NCBI GenBank assembly: GCA_044375415.1
Contig: JBILMS010000024.1
Coordinates: 1-45,908 of the forward strand
Direction of reading: 5' to 3'
Source of the DNA: JAWXBG01 sp044375415
GTDB lineage: Bacteria > Bacteroidota > Bacteroidia > Flavobacteriales_D > Sanyastnellaceae
Length of the DNA stretch: 45,908 nt
Below, piece after piece: positions 33,858-42,273 of the stretch. Each line of letters opens with the position of its first letter. Within the stretch, counting starts at the first letter, position 1. Under the pieces are notes generated by a model. That model had not been told where the DNA came from. It saw only the letters and a list, made by a program, of their open reading frames with translations, and made no database searches. The position numbers and the translations under genes are program-made.

Positions 33858-34982
33858 TCATGCTTCCTCCAAAGGATAAAGAAGATTAATTGTTTCAAAC
33901 CAATAGAAAAGCGCCTCACCTCTTGCTACAAATTTCAATCTCTTGTTCAAATAATTAAAGTTTGGATGAACAATTAAATAATCCGTAGACGATCTTTGAG
34001 GACTAAATACTTTCAAGTCTCCTCTGAAATCAACTAACATTAAAGCTGCAAGATATGCTGCTTTTGCGCTTGCCAATTGTGCTTCAAAAATGTCGAATCG
34101 ACCTTGAAATACAAAATGCCTAAATTGGTTTATTCCATTACTAATCTCCTTAAAAGACTCCAATTCCTCTTTAGTTGTCAAAATGTCCTTTCGAGCGATC
34201 AGCAATCCTGTCTCAATTACGTCCAAAAGAATTTGATCTTCTGATTCTATTGCTCTTTCGGGCCGATAAACAATCTCTACACGAGCAGCTTCATAAAAGG
34301 CCTTTTTCACAACTTCAATATCCGTTATCATATGAAATAGGCAACCAATATCAAACAACTGCTTAATAATTTCTTTTTCCTTTCCAACTTTGTAAGGCAC
34401 TCCTGTAGTATTAGGTGCATAGGCCGTAAGTTTATCACCCGTTATTGAATTTACATCAGGCGTTTTAACCTGTACTGGACGACCGACCTGCAACAACCAT
34501 TCTGTTTCAATGAGTCTATGAACAACTCTAGGATAATGAGTGTCCTCAAAAACTATATCTAAAAGAATCTCCCTTTCTGGAATGGAGACTACAGAACCAT
34601 CAGAACCCCTGTTCGAAAAGTTTGACAGAAAAATAAACTTATAATGAGCCTTTGGTATTTCGCCGATGTAACTCCTTCGCGAGTCCAACTCGACTTTTTG
34701 AAAAACACTTACCTCTACAATTTTCGACAAAATTCCTTCCAATTCTGGTCGGGTAATTCTTGGATGAAGGATAATGTCTATATCCACCGAGAACCTTTTA
34801 GGTTCATCAAGAAGAAGTAACAAACTTGTACCTCCTTTGAATATAAAGTCCAATCCCGAAAGTTGTAAATGCTCCAAGAGATACAAAGCATAAATCATGC
34901 TCTCCATTAAACTTGGATCTTTGCTGTACTTCATTCTTTTCTCTGCTATCCAATCAGCAGAAAGAGAGGCGATATCAATCAT
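33858..34982 (-). CDS. abiEii: AbiEii-type nucleotidyltransferase toxin
   Basis: This 374-residue protein has the AbiEii/AbiGii toxin signature: IFKGGTSLLLLL (Gly50, Gly51, Ser53) followed by RFSVDIDI with metal-binding Asp67 and Asp69, and a later VKTPDVNSITGDKLTAYAPN that contains the conserved K-L helix. In AbiE type IV toxin-antitoxin systems this enzyme transfers nucleotides and causes growth arrest, aborting phage infection. It follows the antitoxin-like gene with an 8-nt overlap. The pair lies in the opposite direction to the radical-SAM gene, between its intact 3' end and the first duplicated copy, so it looks like an inserted module. Confidence 0.9.
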   Translation of the reverse strand: MIDIASLSADWIAEKRMKYSKDPSLMESMIYALYLLEHLQLSGLDFIFKGGTSLLLLLDEPKRFSVDIDIILHPRITRPELEGILSKIVEVSVFQKVELDSRRSYIGEIPKAHYKFIFLSNFSNRGSDGSVVSIPEREILLDIVFEDTHYPRVVHRLIETEWLLQVGRPVQVKTPDVNSITGDKLTAYAPNTTGVPYKVGKEKEIIKQLFDIGCLFHMITDIEVVKKAFYEAARVEIVYRPERAIESEDQILLDVIETGLLIARKDILTTKEELESFKEISNGINQFRHFVFQGRFDIFEAQLASAKAAYLAALMLVDFRGDLKVFSPQRSSTDYLIVHPNFNYLNKRLKFVARGEALFYWFETINLLYPLEEA

Positions 34983-35730
34983 TTAAAATAAATCTTGGGA
35001 TCTCTGTGCTTTCAGAGAATAGTGCTAACATTTCAGTTTCTCGTTTTCTTCTTTTTGCGTAATGAAACAATTTCGTAAAATCAATGGAATACTTATCATA
35101 GGCATTGTTTACAATGTGAACAAATTCATTGCCTTGAAAAGCCGAAAATAGTTTCTTGTCGCAATATACATCCACGAGCAATTTCTCCAAAGTCGGTACG
35201 GAATATTTTCCATTTTTACGAATTGGTGATTTAGAAATGAGTGGAAGAAGTACTATTGGATTCTCAGATTCAAATACATACCGTACTATTTCCTTTTCCG
35301 ATGGATCAATAAATAAATCATGAAACCTCTGCGACTTCAAAAAACCGTATACAGGATCTATAGCTTCCTTTTCCACTTGCAAAATTATCATTTGCCCCTT
35401 GGGAAGATGTAGCATAAATTCGTTGAGCATGTTTGTCGACCATACGCAATATTTCAGTGACTCAAATTGATTTCGAATCTTTGAAATTATTCTCTTCTCT
35501 TGTTCTCCAATTAATGGATCGAATGTCGGCTTCTGAAAAACGCCCAAGTACTCTTTTGAAATAACGGAGATCACATCTTTGTTTTTAAGTTGATGTATTC
35601 GCCAACGAAATGTTGATTCATTGAGACCTGGCTCTATCAAATTATAGAATGCAAATAGCTCTTTTCTAGAGACATATTTTCTATCTCCAAATTCAGTTGT
35701 GAATTGTTCAACTAAGAAATCCTTTGACAC
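34975..35730 (-). CDS. abiEi: AbiEi-like antitoxin (DUF6577-type), partner of AbiEii
   Basis: This 251-residue protein starts with a winged-helix-like segment (about residues 10-65, KYVSRKELFAFYNLIEPGLN, FRWRIHQLKNKDVISVI) and continues with a mixed alpha/beta part containing YCVWSTNMLNEFMLH and VPTLEKLLVDVYCD. This layout fits AbiEi-type antitoxins, which bind their own promoter and counter AbiEii. It lies immediately upstream of the toxin gene with an 8-nt overlap, the usual order. A TATATTTG -7 box lies 18 nt before the ATG. The family name is my best match; the operon position makes the role convincing. Confidence 0.8.
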   Translation of the reverse strand: MSKDFLVEQFTTEFGDRKYVSRKELFAFYNLIEPGLNESTFRWRIHQLKNKDVISVISKEYLGVFQKPTFDPLIGEQEKRIISKIRNQFESLKYCVWSTNMLNEFMLHLPKGQMIILQVEKEAIDPVYGFLKSQRFHDLFIDPSEKEIVRYVFESENPIVLLPLISKSPIRKNGKYSVPTLEKLLVDVYCDKKLFSAFQGNEFVHIVNNAYDKYSIDFTKLFHYAKRRKRETEMLALFSESTEIPRFILND

Positions 35731-35748
35731 ATTTCAAGCTTTAGAATA

Positions 35749-35756
35749 CAAATATA
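35749..35756 (-). promoter_or_regulatory. -7 box TATATTTG of the AbiE operon
   Basis: Exact TAnnTTTG on the minus strand, 18 nt before the antitoxin ATG. Upstream the motif AAATGT occurs twice within 13 bp (CAAATGTTTGAAATGT), a possible antitoxin-binding repeat. Confidence 0.5.
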
Positions 35757-35866
35757 CTACATTTCAAACATTTGACACTTTTTGTACATAGTGGCACGAA
35801 TTTGATAGTTCCCTGCGCCAGTTTTTGGCATCTTTTCCTACAAAAGTATTAGATGAACCAAAACAT

Positions 35867-36038
35867 ATCCCGCTGGGACGTGCGCATGCGCGGCGAAGGC
35901 GAATACGCCGAGCACATCAAACAAGTTTTCGATTTAGCCCGCAAGAAATACATCACAGCTCCCAAACCCGAGCCCATGAGTTTTGAGGACTTTGTACGGA
36001 CGGATAAAGGGCAGATGAGGATGTTTTGAGGGGGGGGG
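35867..36038 (+). pseudogene. Second copy of the radical-SAM gene 3' end
   Basis: The sequence starts abruptly at ATCCCGCTGGG (original 33656) and continues at roughly 92% identity through the stop codon and the following G run. The frame is open (RWDVRMRGEGEYAEHIKQVF to GQMRMF-stop), with mainly silent or conservative changes, which suggests it comes from a functional relative and not from random decay. No start or upstream part of the gene is attached. Confidence 0.9.
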
Positions 36039-36067
36039 TAAAAGAATTTAAAGGAGAATAATTTTAA

Positions 36068-36265
36068 GAAGTTAAACGCTCATTTCTCAAACTCGCTTTA
36101 GCTATATTTGAAGTCAAGAACAGATTGATTGAGGAACTTCCTATTTCTCAATACAAACAGATGCTTACCGTTGACACCCAACAATGGCAAAGTGGTTTGT
36201 ACGTGTTTGTAGTGAAAATTTCAGGTGAAGAAGAACATGTTGGAAGATTTGAAATTATACATTAA
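36068..36265 (+). pseudogene. Remnant of a T9SS type A C-terminal sorting domain
   Basis: An open stretch ending at TAA 36263-36265 translates to FEVKNRLIEELPISQYKQML, then VDTQQWQSGLYVFVVKISGE and a short basic/aromatic end. This is the last about 55 residues of a T9SS type A domain. No upstream part is present: it is cut off just after the radical-SAM copy. A strong terminator hairpin follows its stop, as expected for a former gene end. Confidence 0.75.
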
Positions 36266-36272
36266 TACAATA

Positions 36273-37811
36273 ATGAAAAAGGGGAGCCTCTCGGCTCCCC
36301 TTTTATTGCTGTGCTTCTACCTTGAAGCACAGCAGACTTTTAGTGTGAAATTTGATTTGGGGTCAAATACTATTGCCGGAGCCCTATTCGAAACAAATGA
36401 TGGCTTTTTGATAATAGGAACAGGCGGCGATACACTAGGCCCCACTCATACCGATATGTTCATTTTGAAAACTAATAACATGGGAGATACCATGTCTCTT
36501 TTTCATTGGGGTGAACCTGACAATGAGTGTTTCGCGAGAACAAAAGCGCAAGGTGTGTTTTCAGACTCTACATATCTCACTGCCTGTTTGGTTGTTCAAC
36601 AGGGCCCAAACGAATGCATGCTTTTTTGGTTCAATAACGATGGCGATACACTAAAGACTATGCATTTTCCCTCACCTGCCGTAGATGAAAATGAGTTTGT
36701 AGAAACGCGCCATTTGGTCGTTGACCCTGTAGAGGATTGTTTCTATCTCTCACTAGGCATCTACCGACCTAATACTCAAAACGACTACATAGTGCAGAAG
36801 AGAACCAAAGAGGGTGAGTTGGTGTGGGAGGTATATACGGATGGACCACTTACCGAAGCTTCTGCGTGTTTAATTTCTGATAGTTCTGGAATTATTATAT
36901 CGGAGTACGGATCAATCAATAGCGAATACTATCATTTGGTGAAGAAAATATCTTCATCCGGCGAACTAGTATGGTCATTTCCATTTCAATCAGAGGATAT
37001 TGCCTTGGGACCGATGGATATGATTTTTGAAAATGATGGTCTTGTTTGCTCCTCACTAGGTTCACCACCCGATACGCTTTTTTCATCTCCTATTCTTTTC
37101 AAACTCGACACGTTGGGAAATTTTATTTGGACCACGCACACACCCAACAGTTATACCTCTAGCTATCAATACATGGAAAATCTTACAAGAACATGCGATG
37201 GCGGCTATGTTGGCGCCGCCCGGCGTAACGTGCCAATTGACGGTATTAATGTACCCGGAATGCACTACAATTATGCCGCTTGGATAATTCGATATGATGA
37301 ACATGGAAGCATTTTGTGGGACAGAAAATTTTCAGACGTAAACAGTGAAAGATACAACCACGAGATTTATGACATTATATCCACCCGTGACGGCGGGATA
37401 GCCTTTTGTGGCGAAGCCACTGACCATTGGTCTGCCAACCCCAATTTGGATGCTCCGGCACAACAAGCTTGGATAATGAAGCTAGATGCTTGTGGCTGCT
37501 TGGTACCCGGCTGCGACAGTTTATGTACTCCACCAGATTGCTCACCACCTGTTCTAGTACCCGATGGAAATTACTTTTTATTCGGTCCCAATCCCGTGAG
37601 TCAAATGCTCAACATCTTTGTGGGTAAGGAAATTTCCGATGGGCGTTTTGTGATCTATGATTCGCTAGGCAAAATAGTACAAGAGTTCTCCTTCACAGAA
37701 GGGGACATCACCTATATGTGGGATTTGGAATCTCTGGCGAAGGGAACTTATTTTCTCTCCTTAGAGCAAGGAGATGAAAAGTTACAAGTAGAAAGGATTA
37801 TTAAGCAGTAA
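36273..37811 (+). CDS. T9SS-secreted protein with propeller-like body
   Basis: The protein is about 512 residues from the ATG at 36273, the same size as the T9SS protein at 14171. A short signal-like peptide (MKKGSLSAPLLLLCFYLEAQ) is followed by repeats with F-E-T-N-D-G-F and T-C-D-G-G-Y motifs (TNDGFLIIGTGGD, TRDGGIAFCGEA), then LDACGCLVPGC and a T9SS type A domain (about 435-512: FGPNPVSQMLNI, DSLGKIVQEF, LAKGTYFLSLEQ). Both parts match the layout of 14171-15709, so the genes are probably paralogues. The signal-peptide codons consist almost entirely of two perfect hairpins, the first of which looks like the terminator of the preceding gene remnant. Function unknown. Confidence 0.82.
   Translation: MKKGSLSAPLLLLCFYLEAQQTFSVKFDLGSNTIAGALFETNDGFLIIGTGGDTLGPTHTDMFILKTNNMGDTMSLFHWGEPDNECFARTKAQGVFSDSTYLTACLVVQQGPNECMLFWFNNDGDTLKTMHFPSPAVDENEFVETRHLVVDPVEDCFYLSLGIYRPNTQNDYIVQKRTKEGELVWEVYTDGPLTEASACLISDSSGIIISEYGSINSEYYHLVKKISSSGELVWSFPFQSEDIALGPMDMIFENDGLVCSSLGSPPDTLFSSPILFKLDTLGNFIWTTHTPNSYTSSYQYMENLTRTCDGGYVGAARRNVPIDGINVPGMHYNYAAWIIRYDEHGSILWDRKFSDVNSERYNHEIYDIISTRDGGIAFCGEATDHWSANPNLDAPAQQAWIMKLDACGCLVPGCDSLCTPPDCSPPVLVPDGNYFLFGPNPVSQMLNIFVGKEISDGRFVIYDSLGKIVQEFSFTEGDITYMWDLESLAKGTYFLSLEQGDEKLQVERIIKQ
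36277..36304 (+). terminator. Perfect 12-bp hairpin with T tail, inside the start of the T9SS gene
   Basis: AAAAGGGGAGCC and GGCTCCCCTTTT pair perfectly around the loop TCTC. It lies 11 bp after the stop of the T9SS remnant, and also 4 nt after the start of the next gene's ATG. It has the form of a bidirectional intrinsic terminator. Confidence 0.8.
36308..36333 (+). repeat. Second perfect hairpin, 10-bp stem
   Basis: GCTGTGCTTC and GAAGCACAGC pair perfectly around a 6-nt loop (TACCTT), 3 bp after the first hairpin and also within signal-peptide codons. Confidence 0.8.
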
Positions 37812-37818
37812 AGTTCTT

Positions 37819-37969
37819 CGCATGCGTGGCGAAAGAGAATACGCCGAGTAAATCAAACAAGTTTTCGATCTAGCCCGCAAGAAATACATCACCGCTCCCA
37901 AACCCGAGCCCATGAGTTTTGAGAATTTTGTACGTACGGATAAAGGGCAGATGAGGATGTTTTGAGGGG
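37819..37969 (+). pseudogene. Third copy of the radical-SAM gene 3' end
   Basis: Starts at CGCATGCGTGGCGAA, 8 bp after the T9SS gene stop, and runs through the stop codon and G run. It carries an in-frame TAA after REYAE, so it is dead. It shares the KKYITA change with the second copy, so these two are closer to each other at that point than to the intact gene. Confidence 0.88.
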
Positions 37970-38019
37970 AAAGGTCAGCCAAAATATATAGAAACGACTT
38001 CCTTATAAATTCAAACATA

Positions 38020-38295
38020 TCAACCATCATAGTGATATCTACACTGAATAATAATACACTTTTGATTTCTACCTTTTGTGCCTTCAACTTTGTATACAAG
38101 CCTATGATCACCGGTAATTCTTCTGGACCAAAATCCTTTTAGGTCATATTTCAAGGGTTCTGGTTTCCCCAGACCCTGAAACGGAGTTCTCTTAATGTCG
38201 TTCAGTAGCTCCTTAATTTTCATAGCCACATCTGGGTCGTTTACCAACCAATAATCAAAATCTTCCCATGCATGTGAAGTAAATTCCAGATTCAT
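38020..38295 (-). CDS. yoeB: YoeB-family mRNA interferase toxin
   Basis: This 91-residue toxin of the Txe/YoeB family cleaves mRNA on the ribosome. It has the family start (FTSHAWEDFDYWL), GKPEPLKYDLKGFWSRRI with Glu46, TGDHRLVYKV with Arg65, and the C-terminal catalytic His88 in CRYHYDG. A short insert (EGTKGRNQK) lies between the last two beta strands. It follows yefM with 9 bp between genes. All catalytic residues are present, so it should be active. Confidence 0.93.
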   Translation of the reverse strand: MNLEFTSHAWEDFDYWLVNDPDVAMKIKELLNDIKRTPFQGLGKPEPLKYDLKGFWSRRITGDHRLVYKVEGTKGRNQKCIIIQCRYHYDG

Positions 38296-38304
38296 TTTGT
38301 AGGA

Positions 38305-38562
38305 CTATAAATCTTTCAGCTTTACTTTTTTAGTTTTGGTAGTTCCCACCTGCGCTATTGATTCCTGCAGTCGTTTCCGATTTGTGGAAGATGACAAGAG
38401 ATGCCCAGTTTCAAACAAAGAGTTATACTCCTGAATAGACATGATTACCACAGCATCATCATCGTTCGTTCTTGGAACAATTATAATGTCCTGCGAATTA
38501 CTCACATCATCCAAGTACTTTTTTATGTTTCCCCGCAATTGGGTAATCGTTATTGCTTGCAT
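38305..38562 (-). CDS. yefM: YefM/Phd-family antitoxin
   Basis: This 85-residue antitoxin has the Phd/YefM DNA-binding N-terminus (MQAITITQLRGNIKKYLDDV), the middle strand (IIIVPRTNDDDAVVIMSIQEYNSL in parts), and a disordered C-terminal tail that would wrap YoeB. It binds its own promoter in known systems; three TGTAC motifs at exact 12-bp spacing over its -7 box match that. It is co-transcribed with yoeB. Confidence 0.92.
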   Translation of the reverse strand: MQAITITQLRGNIKKYLDDVSNSQDIIIVPRTNDDDAVVIMSIQEYNSLFETGHLLSSSTNRKRLQESIAQVGTTKTKKVKLKDL

Positions 38563-38574
38563 GACATTTTTCTA

Positions 38575-38604
38575 TGTACAAGCAAATGTACGTAATTCTG
38601 TACA
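38575..38604 (-). promoter_or_regulatory. YefM operator: three TGTAC motifs at 12-bp period over the -7 box
   Basis: TGTAC begins at 38575, 38587 and 38599 on the plus strand, and the first and last extend to the palindrome TGTACA. The minus-strand -7 box TACATTTG occupies 38583-38590, so repressor bound at these sites would block the promoter. The ATG is 20 nt further on. Confidence 0.7.
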
Positions 38605-38656
38605 TGAAAACAAGTAATTATTTTACTATTTCGTCTAAAACCTTGACAAGGAGGTA

Positions 38657-39215
38657 CTTTTTTTACCGCAAAGGGAAGAAGAAAATTTCTTTAAGGGCAC
38701 GTTCGTAAACGAACGGAGCGCACAAAGCTGGATGCATAAACGTTTCGGATCAACGTAATCTACTCTTTCCGTTGCCCTTGCCCTTTCTATTCGGGCTTCC
38801 ATTGATGAGTCGGGCTTTTTTAACACAAAGAGACAAAGAATTTACGCAAAGGGTCACAAAAGAAAATTCTTAAAGAAAGACGTTCGCAAGCGAACGGTAC
38901 ACACCCTTCGATGATTCATCCCTCGTTCCTCGGCACGAATCCCTCAGGGTGACGCCTCATCCCATTCGAAGAGCGATCGTGAATCGAAACGCACTCCGCA
39001 TTCATAATTCATAACTCATAATTCATAACCCTCGAAGTAGAATCATTAATCACAACCAAGGCCCATTCATAACTCATAATTCACACTTCCCCCCTTGCGT
39101 ACCTCCGCGAAACCTCCGCGTACCCTGCGTTCCCCGCATTTCTTCGATTCATGGGTATGGCTTTTTAACCACAATGGGAATAAGAAATTCTCTTAAAGAG
39201 CACATTCAAAGGTCA
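38657..39215 (+). repeat. Non-coding block with degenerate repeats and two related hairpins
   Basis: Three versions of a T-rich plus ACCGCAAAGG-like element start at about 38657, 38817 and 39160. The first two continue into a hairpin, CGTTCGTAAACGAACG (38700-38715) and CGTTCGCAAGCGAACG (38881-38896). ATTCATAATTCATAA runs lie at 39000-39090, and a CGTACCTCCGCGAAACC-type repeat at 39097-39140. I see no gene from 38563 to 39248. Confidence 0.65.
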
Positions 39216-39248
39216 ACAACGCAGATAAAGATCGGTGCAAAGAAATCT

Positions 39249-39974
39249 TCACTTAAACAACTTCAATTTCACGACTCGTCCTGTAGGCTCATAAAAACCA
39301 ATGTCCTCATTTAACAAATACTCATTGTAAGAAATTTCATTGGTCAAAGGATCAAACGTAAGGTTTGAAACTGCCGATCTCGGGTATTCGATTACCAGAT
39401 CACCCTCCGAAGGAAAACAGGAAGTGCATTTCACAAGCTCATTGCCCTCAATAGAAAAGACCTGAACAATCTTGTGCAGATGTCCACTCCCATGACTACC
39501 CGAACCAAATGTGATATAGTAAGTCGTGTCGTCCTTCTTCACCTCAAAAATTTCACCTATCCCACTATCCGTAAACCCTCCCGTCCGATCCTCCTCACCG
39601 GGACTCACTTCCTTCACTACCACATCTCCATCGTCCGCCCGAAACTGTGCCACACACTGAATACTCCACCAAGTACCCTCATTCCGCTCATCCCAACTGT
39701 AAAATTTAATTCGCTTATCCGGACTCGACTCTATGTTTATCACAGTCCCCAAACTATCCAAATCACTCTCAAACGTGAGCGGGTTTTGCAGATGGGTTAT
39801 AAGTTGATCTTTGAAGAGAGGGGCTAGGGAATCGGAACGGAGTTGGGGGTCGGAGTAGATGAGGGTGTGGTAAAGTTTTGAGAGGGATTGGTCTGTACCT
39901 TTCCAATCAGGGAGCTGAGCAAAGGAATTTATTGTGAGGAGAATGAAAACAGCGAGTATACAGATTTGGCACAT
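39249..39974 (-). CDS. Secreted protein of unknown function
   Basis: This 241-residue protein starts with a signal peptide (CQICILAVFILLTINSFAQ) and otherwise looks soluble. Visible parts are a helical N-terminal segment (SLSKLYHTLIYSDPQLRSD), then beta-rich sequence with GTWWSIQCVAQFRADDGDVV, TTYYITFGSGSHGSGHLHKI and NEISYNEYLLNED. The His/Gly/Ser-rich GSGSHGSGHLH is notable but matches no motif I know. It lies 7 bp after the DUF2357 gene in the same direction, so it may be co-transcribed; a functional link with the restriction pair is doubtful, because this protein is exported. Confidence 0.6.
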   Translation of the reverse strand: MCQICILAVFILLTINSFAQLPDWKGTDQSLSKLYHTLIYSDPQLRSDSLAPLFKDQLITHLQNPLTFESDLDSLGTVINIESSPDKRIKFYSWDERNEGTWWSIQCVAQFRADDGDVVVKEVSPGEEDRTGGFTDSGIGEIFEVKKDDTTYYITFGSGSHGSGHLHKIVQVFSIEGNELVKCTSCFPSEGDLVIEYPRSAVSNLTFDPLTNEISYNEYLLNEDIGFYEPTGRVVKLKLFK

Positions 39975-39981
39975 CGAGGGA

Positions 39982-42270
39982 CTATTTTTTTCGACATGTC
40001 ATTAGTTCCGAAAGAGTCGCTGTGAAAGGAAAAGCATAATCATCATTGGGTGAATATCCTACTAGTTTTTTGAAATTCAACTCCACATTCTCAAGTTCTG
40101 GCTCTGAAACTTTTTCGATACGAACTATCAAATAATTCTTATGACCAGGATTCGGATACCCCAATCTTTCCAGTGTCTCGCGGCTTGTAACCTTGAATCC
40201 CTTTTCAACAATTCTCCACAACTCCCTTGTGGACTCATCTTCCTTAGTATGAAGAACCAGAAACTTGGAAGAAAGAGCTTCCTTGGTAAGAGTAAGAGAA
40301 CCTCTTGCTCCTTCCATTCTAAAATTGTAAAGCGCCCTACTCTTAATCCAATTAAGTTGCTCCCTTGATTTGTATGATCCCACCAAAACAACGGTATCAT
40401 CGGGAATTAAGGCTCTATTTTCGTTGAATGACTCAGGCAAACGTTCTGTATGAGCATTGTCTGCTTCTGGCGGGGTCTTATAGATATCAAAAGTTCTATA
40501 TGCGATTTTCTCTCTCTGAGATGATCGGTTAATAAAGTGATCAATGATTTCAAGTATAAAACCTTTTAGCTCTCCAATTCCATTATCACTTTTAGATGGT
40601 TTTACAGGAAAAGCACCTAGTCCAGGAATAATTTCATGAAATCCTTTGCGGCTGTAAGATTTGTCCCCAGGATAAAGAACATAAGCACCGCCCGTTCTTC
40701 TAATGGCATCCTTGTATGCATGCATTTTCAGCAGGTCAGCGTTATTGTATATTCCCTTGCTGTTTTCTGTTTTCTCCTCATCCAACTCATTCTCTGCTTT
40801 TAATACCATAAAATTCGTCAGATTCGCAATCTTGTATTTGGCATCAAAGTGAATGTGAACTATGAGTTCTTGCTTTTCCGCCTCCTCTTCTGAAATTCCA
40901 AATGGCCAAAACGAAAGTGTATAATCAGGCCTTAGTGTTGTTGTCCAGCTTCCAGAATCAGGATAATTCGATTTACCACTAAATGAGCGGTTGTAATTGA
41001 AACGAATATTGAGCTTTCGGTTTCCCGAATCGTAAACACCACAAAGAGCAGTGAACTTACCTTGCCTAATTTGCAGATTTAAACCATCGGGTGTTTCTCT
41101 AATTAAATCCGTTATGTCTTTAGGTTCTATTTCGAAGATAGATTGAAACAAGTCGAGCAACTTGAAAAAAAGCCAGTATTCATACAAAGTTGCGATATTC
41201 TTTTTCCCACCGCTATAGATATCGTTACCGCCAGTCCAGATTAGCTTTGCCGCAAGGTCAAACATTAGCCATACACGCAGTACTTCACGGTAACCCTCCT
41301 TTCGCTGCAGTAAAGGACTATTAAGTTTCAAAGTTGTTGGCCGTGAAATATCATTGAAAACTGCATGATTTAGCTGGTTTTCCAAGATACGAATCAGCAA
41401 TTCTGATTCCTTTTCCATTTTCTTATGGTGGAATTCTCTTGCCCTAACATTGATGTCTGTGCAGAATTTTAAAAATTCCTCCAACGCATGTTTGATAAAA
41501 CGATTTTCAGGAGTGTCTACTGAATCAACTTTCCGTTTCGAGGTGATTCGTTCAGGCAGTGTTTCAATTCCATAACTCTTCAAATAGTGTGAGTCGGGCA
41601 ATTTTGTTCTGCTTCCTCCTTTCAAAAATTCTTTGATATTGGCGTTTGAAAATCTCTTGGCATTGCGAATGTCCCTGCTCTCTGATATTTCAGTCCACTT
41701 TGTCGCGGGTGATGTGACAATTCGGTGAACAGCCGTGCTAAACTCATCAGATCCAATAACTGATTTTACAAAAGCAAATTTCTGATAAAGAGTTTGACTG
41801 TCTCTAGTGTAATCAACATCAAAAAGGTGTGATACAGGTGAGTTGGCCTGAAGCAACAAGTCGGTACACTTTTCGGTAATAAATTCCAGCATGTCACGGT
41901 AATCATCACGATAGCCGGATTTAATGCATTGAACTTCCAGCTCCACTTTGCAACATTCTTCATTCGTCGCCCTTTCCAACAATGGTATTGAAAGCGTACC
42001 GACAAAAATGTTCGGCGCAATGCTGCCAACATCGGAATTGCGTTTATGCTGTTGTACAATGTTTTCTCCAATATCACCCAAGATATAATTGGAATCGCTA
42101 ATTGCATAATCGTAATAGCATCCTTCCACCAACTGGAACCGAGCTTCATTATTCACACTTGCGCTTTCCTGCGCATCAAACAAAGAATCGGGTCTGCGGG
42201 CATCTATATAGAGACGCAGGCCGTTCTTAACATTGTCAAAGTTGATCTCTATGTTTGATACAGACTTCAT
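39982..42270 (-). CDS. McrC-like DUF2357 nuclease subunit
   Basis: This 762-residue protein has an N-terminal beta-rich DUF2357 region, a helical middle (NRFIKHALEEFLKFC is typical) and a PD-(D/E)XK-type nuclease core: RPDYTLSFW (about residue 445) and HIHFDAKYKI (about 472-481), where D-A-K supplies the catalytic residues. A further C-terminal domain (about 640-735, VVLVGSYKSREQLNWIKSR, YPNPGHKNYLIVRI) is of unknown type. It starts 3 bp after the McrB-like gene, so the two are one operon. By analogy with McrBC, it would be the nuclease driven by the AAA motor. The nuclease assignment is good; the recognised target is not known. Confidence 0.82.
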   Translation of the reverse strand: MKSVSNIEINFDNVKNGLRLYIDARRPDSLFDAQESASVNNEARFQLVEGCYYDYAISDSNYILGDIGENIVQQHKRNSDVGSIAPNIFVGTLSIPLLERATNEECCKVELEVQCIKSGYRDDYRDMLEFITEKCTDLLLQANSPVSHLFDVDYTRDSQTLYQKFAFVKSVIGSDEFSTAVHRIVTSPATKWTEISESRDIRNAKRFSNANIKEFLKGGSRTKLPDSHYLKSYGIETLPERITSKRKVDSVDTPENRFIKHALEEFLKFCTDINVRAREFHHKKMEKESELLIRILENQLNHAVFNDISRPTTLKLNSPLLQRKEGYREVLRVWLMFDLAAKLIWTGGNDIYSGGKKNIATLYEYWLFFKLLDLFQSIFEIEPKDITDLIRETPDGLNLQIRQGKFTALCGVYDSGNRKLNIRFNYNRSFSGKSNYPDSGSWTTTLRPDYTLSFWPFGISEEEAEKQELIVHIHFDAKYKIANLTNFMVLKAENELDEEKTENSKGIYNNADLLKMHAYKDAIRRTGGAYVLYPGDKSYSRKGFHEIIPGLGAFPVKPSKSDNGIGELKGFILEIIDHFINRSSQREKIAYRTFDIYKTPPEADNAHTERLPESFNENRALIPDDTVVLVGSYKSREQLNWIKSRALYNFRMEGARGSLTLTKEALSSKFLVLHTKEDESTRELWRIVEKGFKVTSRETLERLGYPNPGHKNYLIVRIEKVSEPELENVELNFKKLVGYSPNDDYAFPFTATLSELMTCRKK

Positions 42271-42273
42271 TTA

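Noticed and set aside
36225..36272. Upstream start for the T9SS gene (16 more codons)
   Set aside because: It would overlap the end of the T9SS remnant and add a charged stretch before the signal peptide; the ATG at 36273 is better.
38635..38826. 63-codon minus-strand frame
   Set aside because: It lies wholly in the repeat block with the ACCGCAAAGG element and the CGTTCG hairpin; no protein features.
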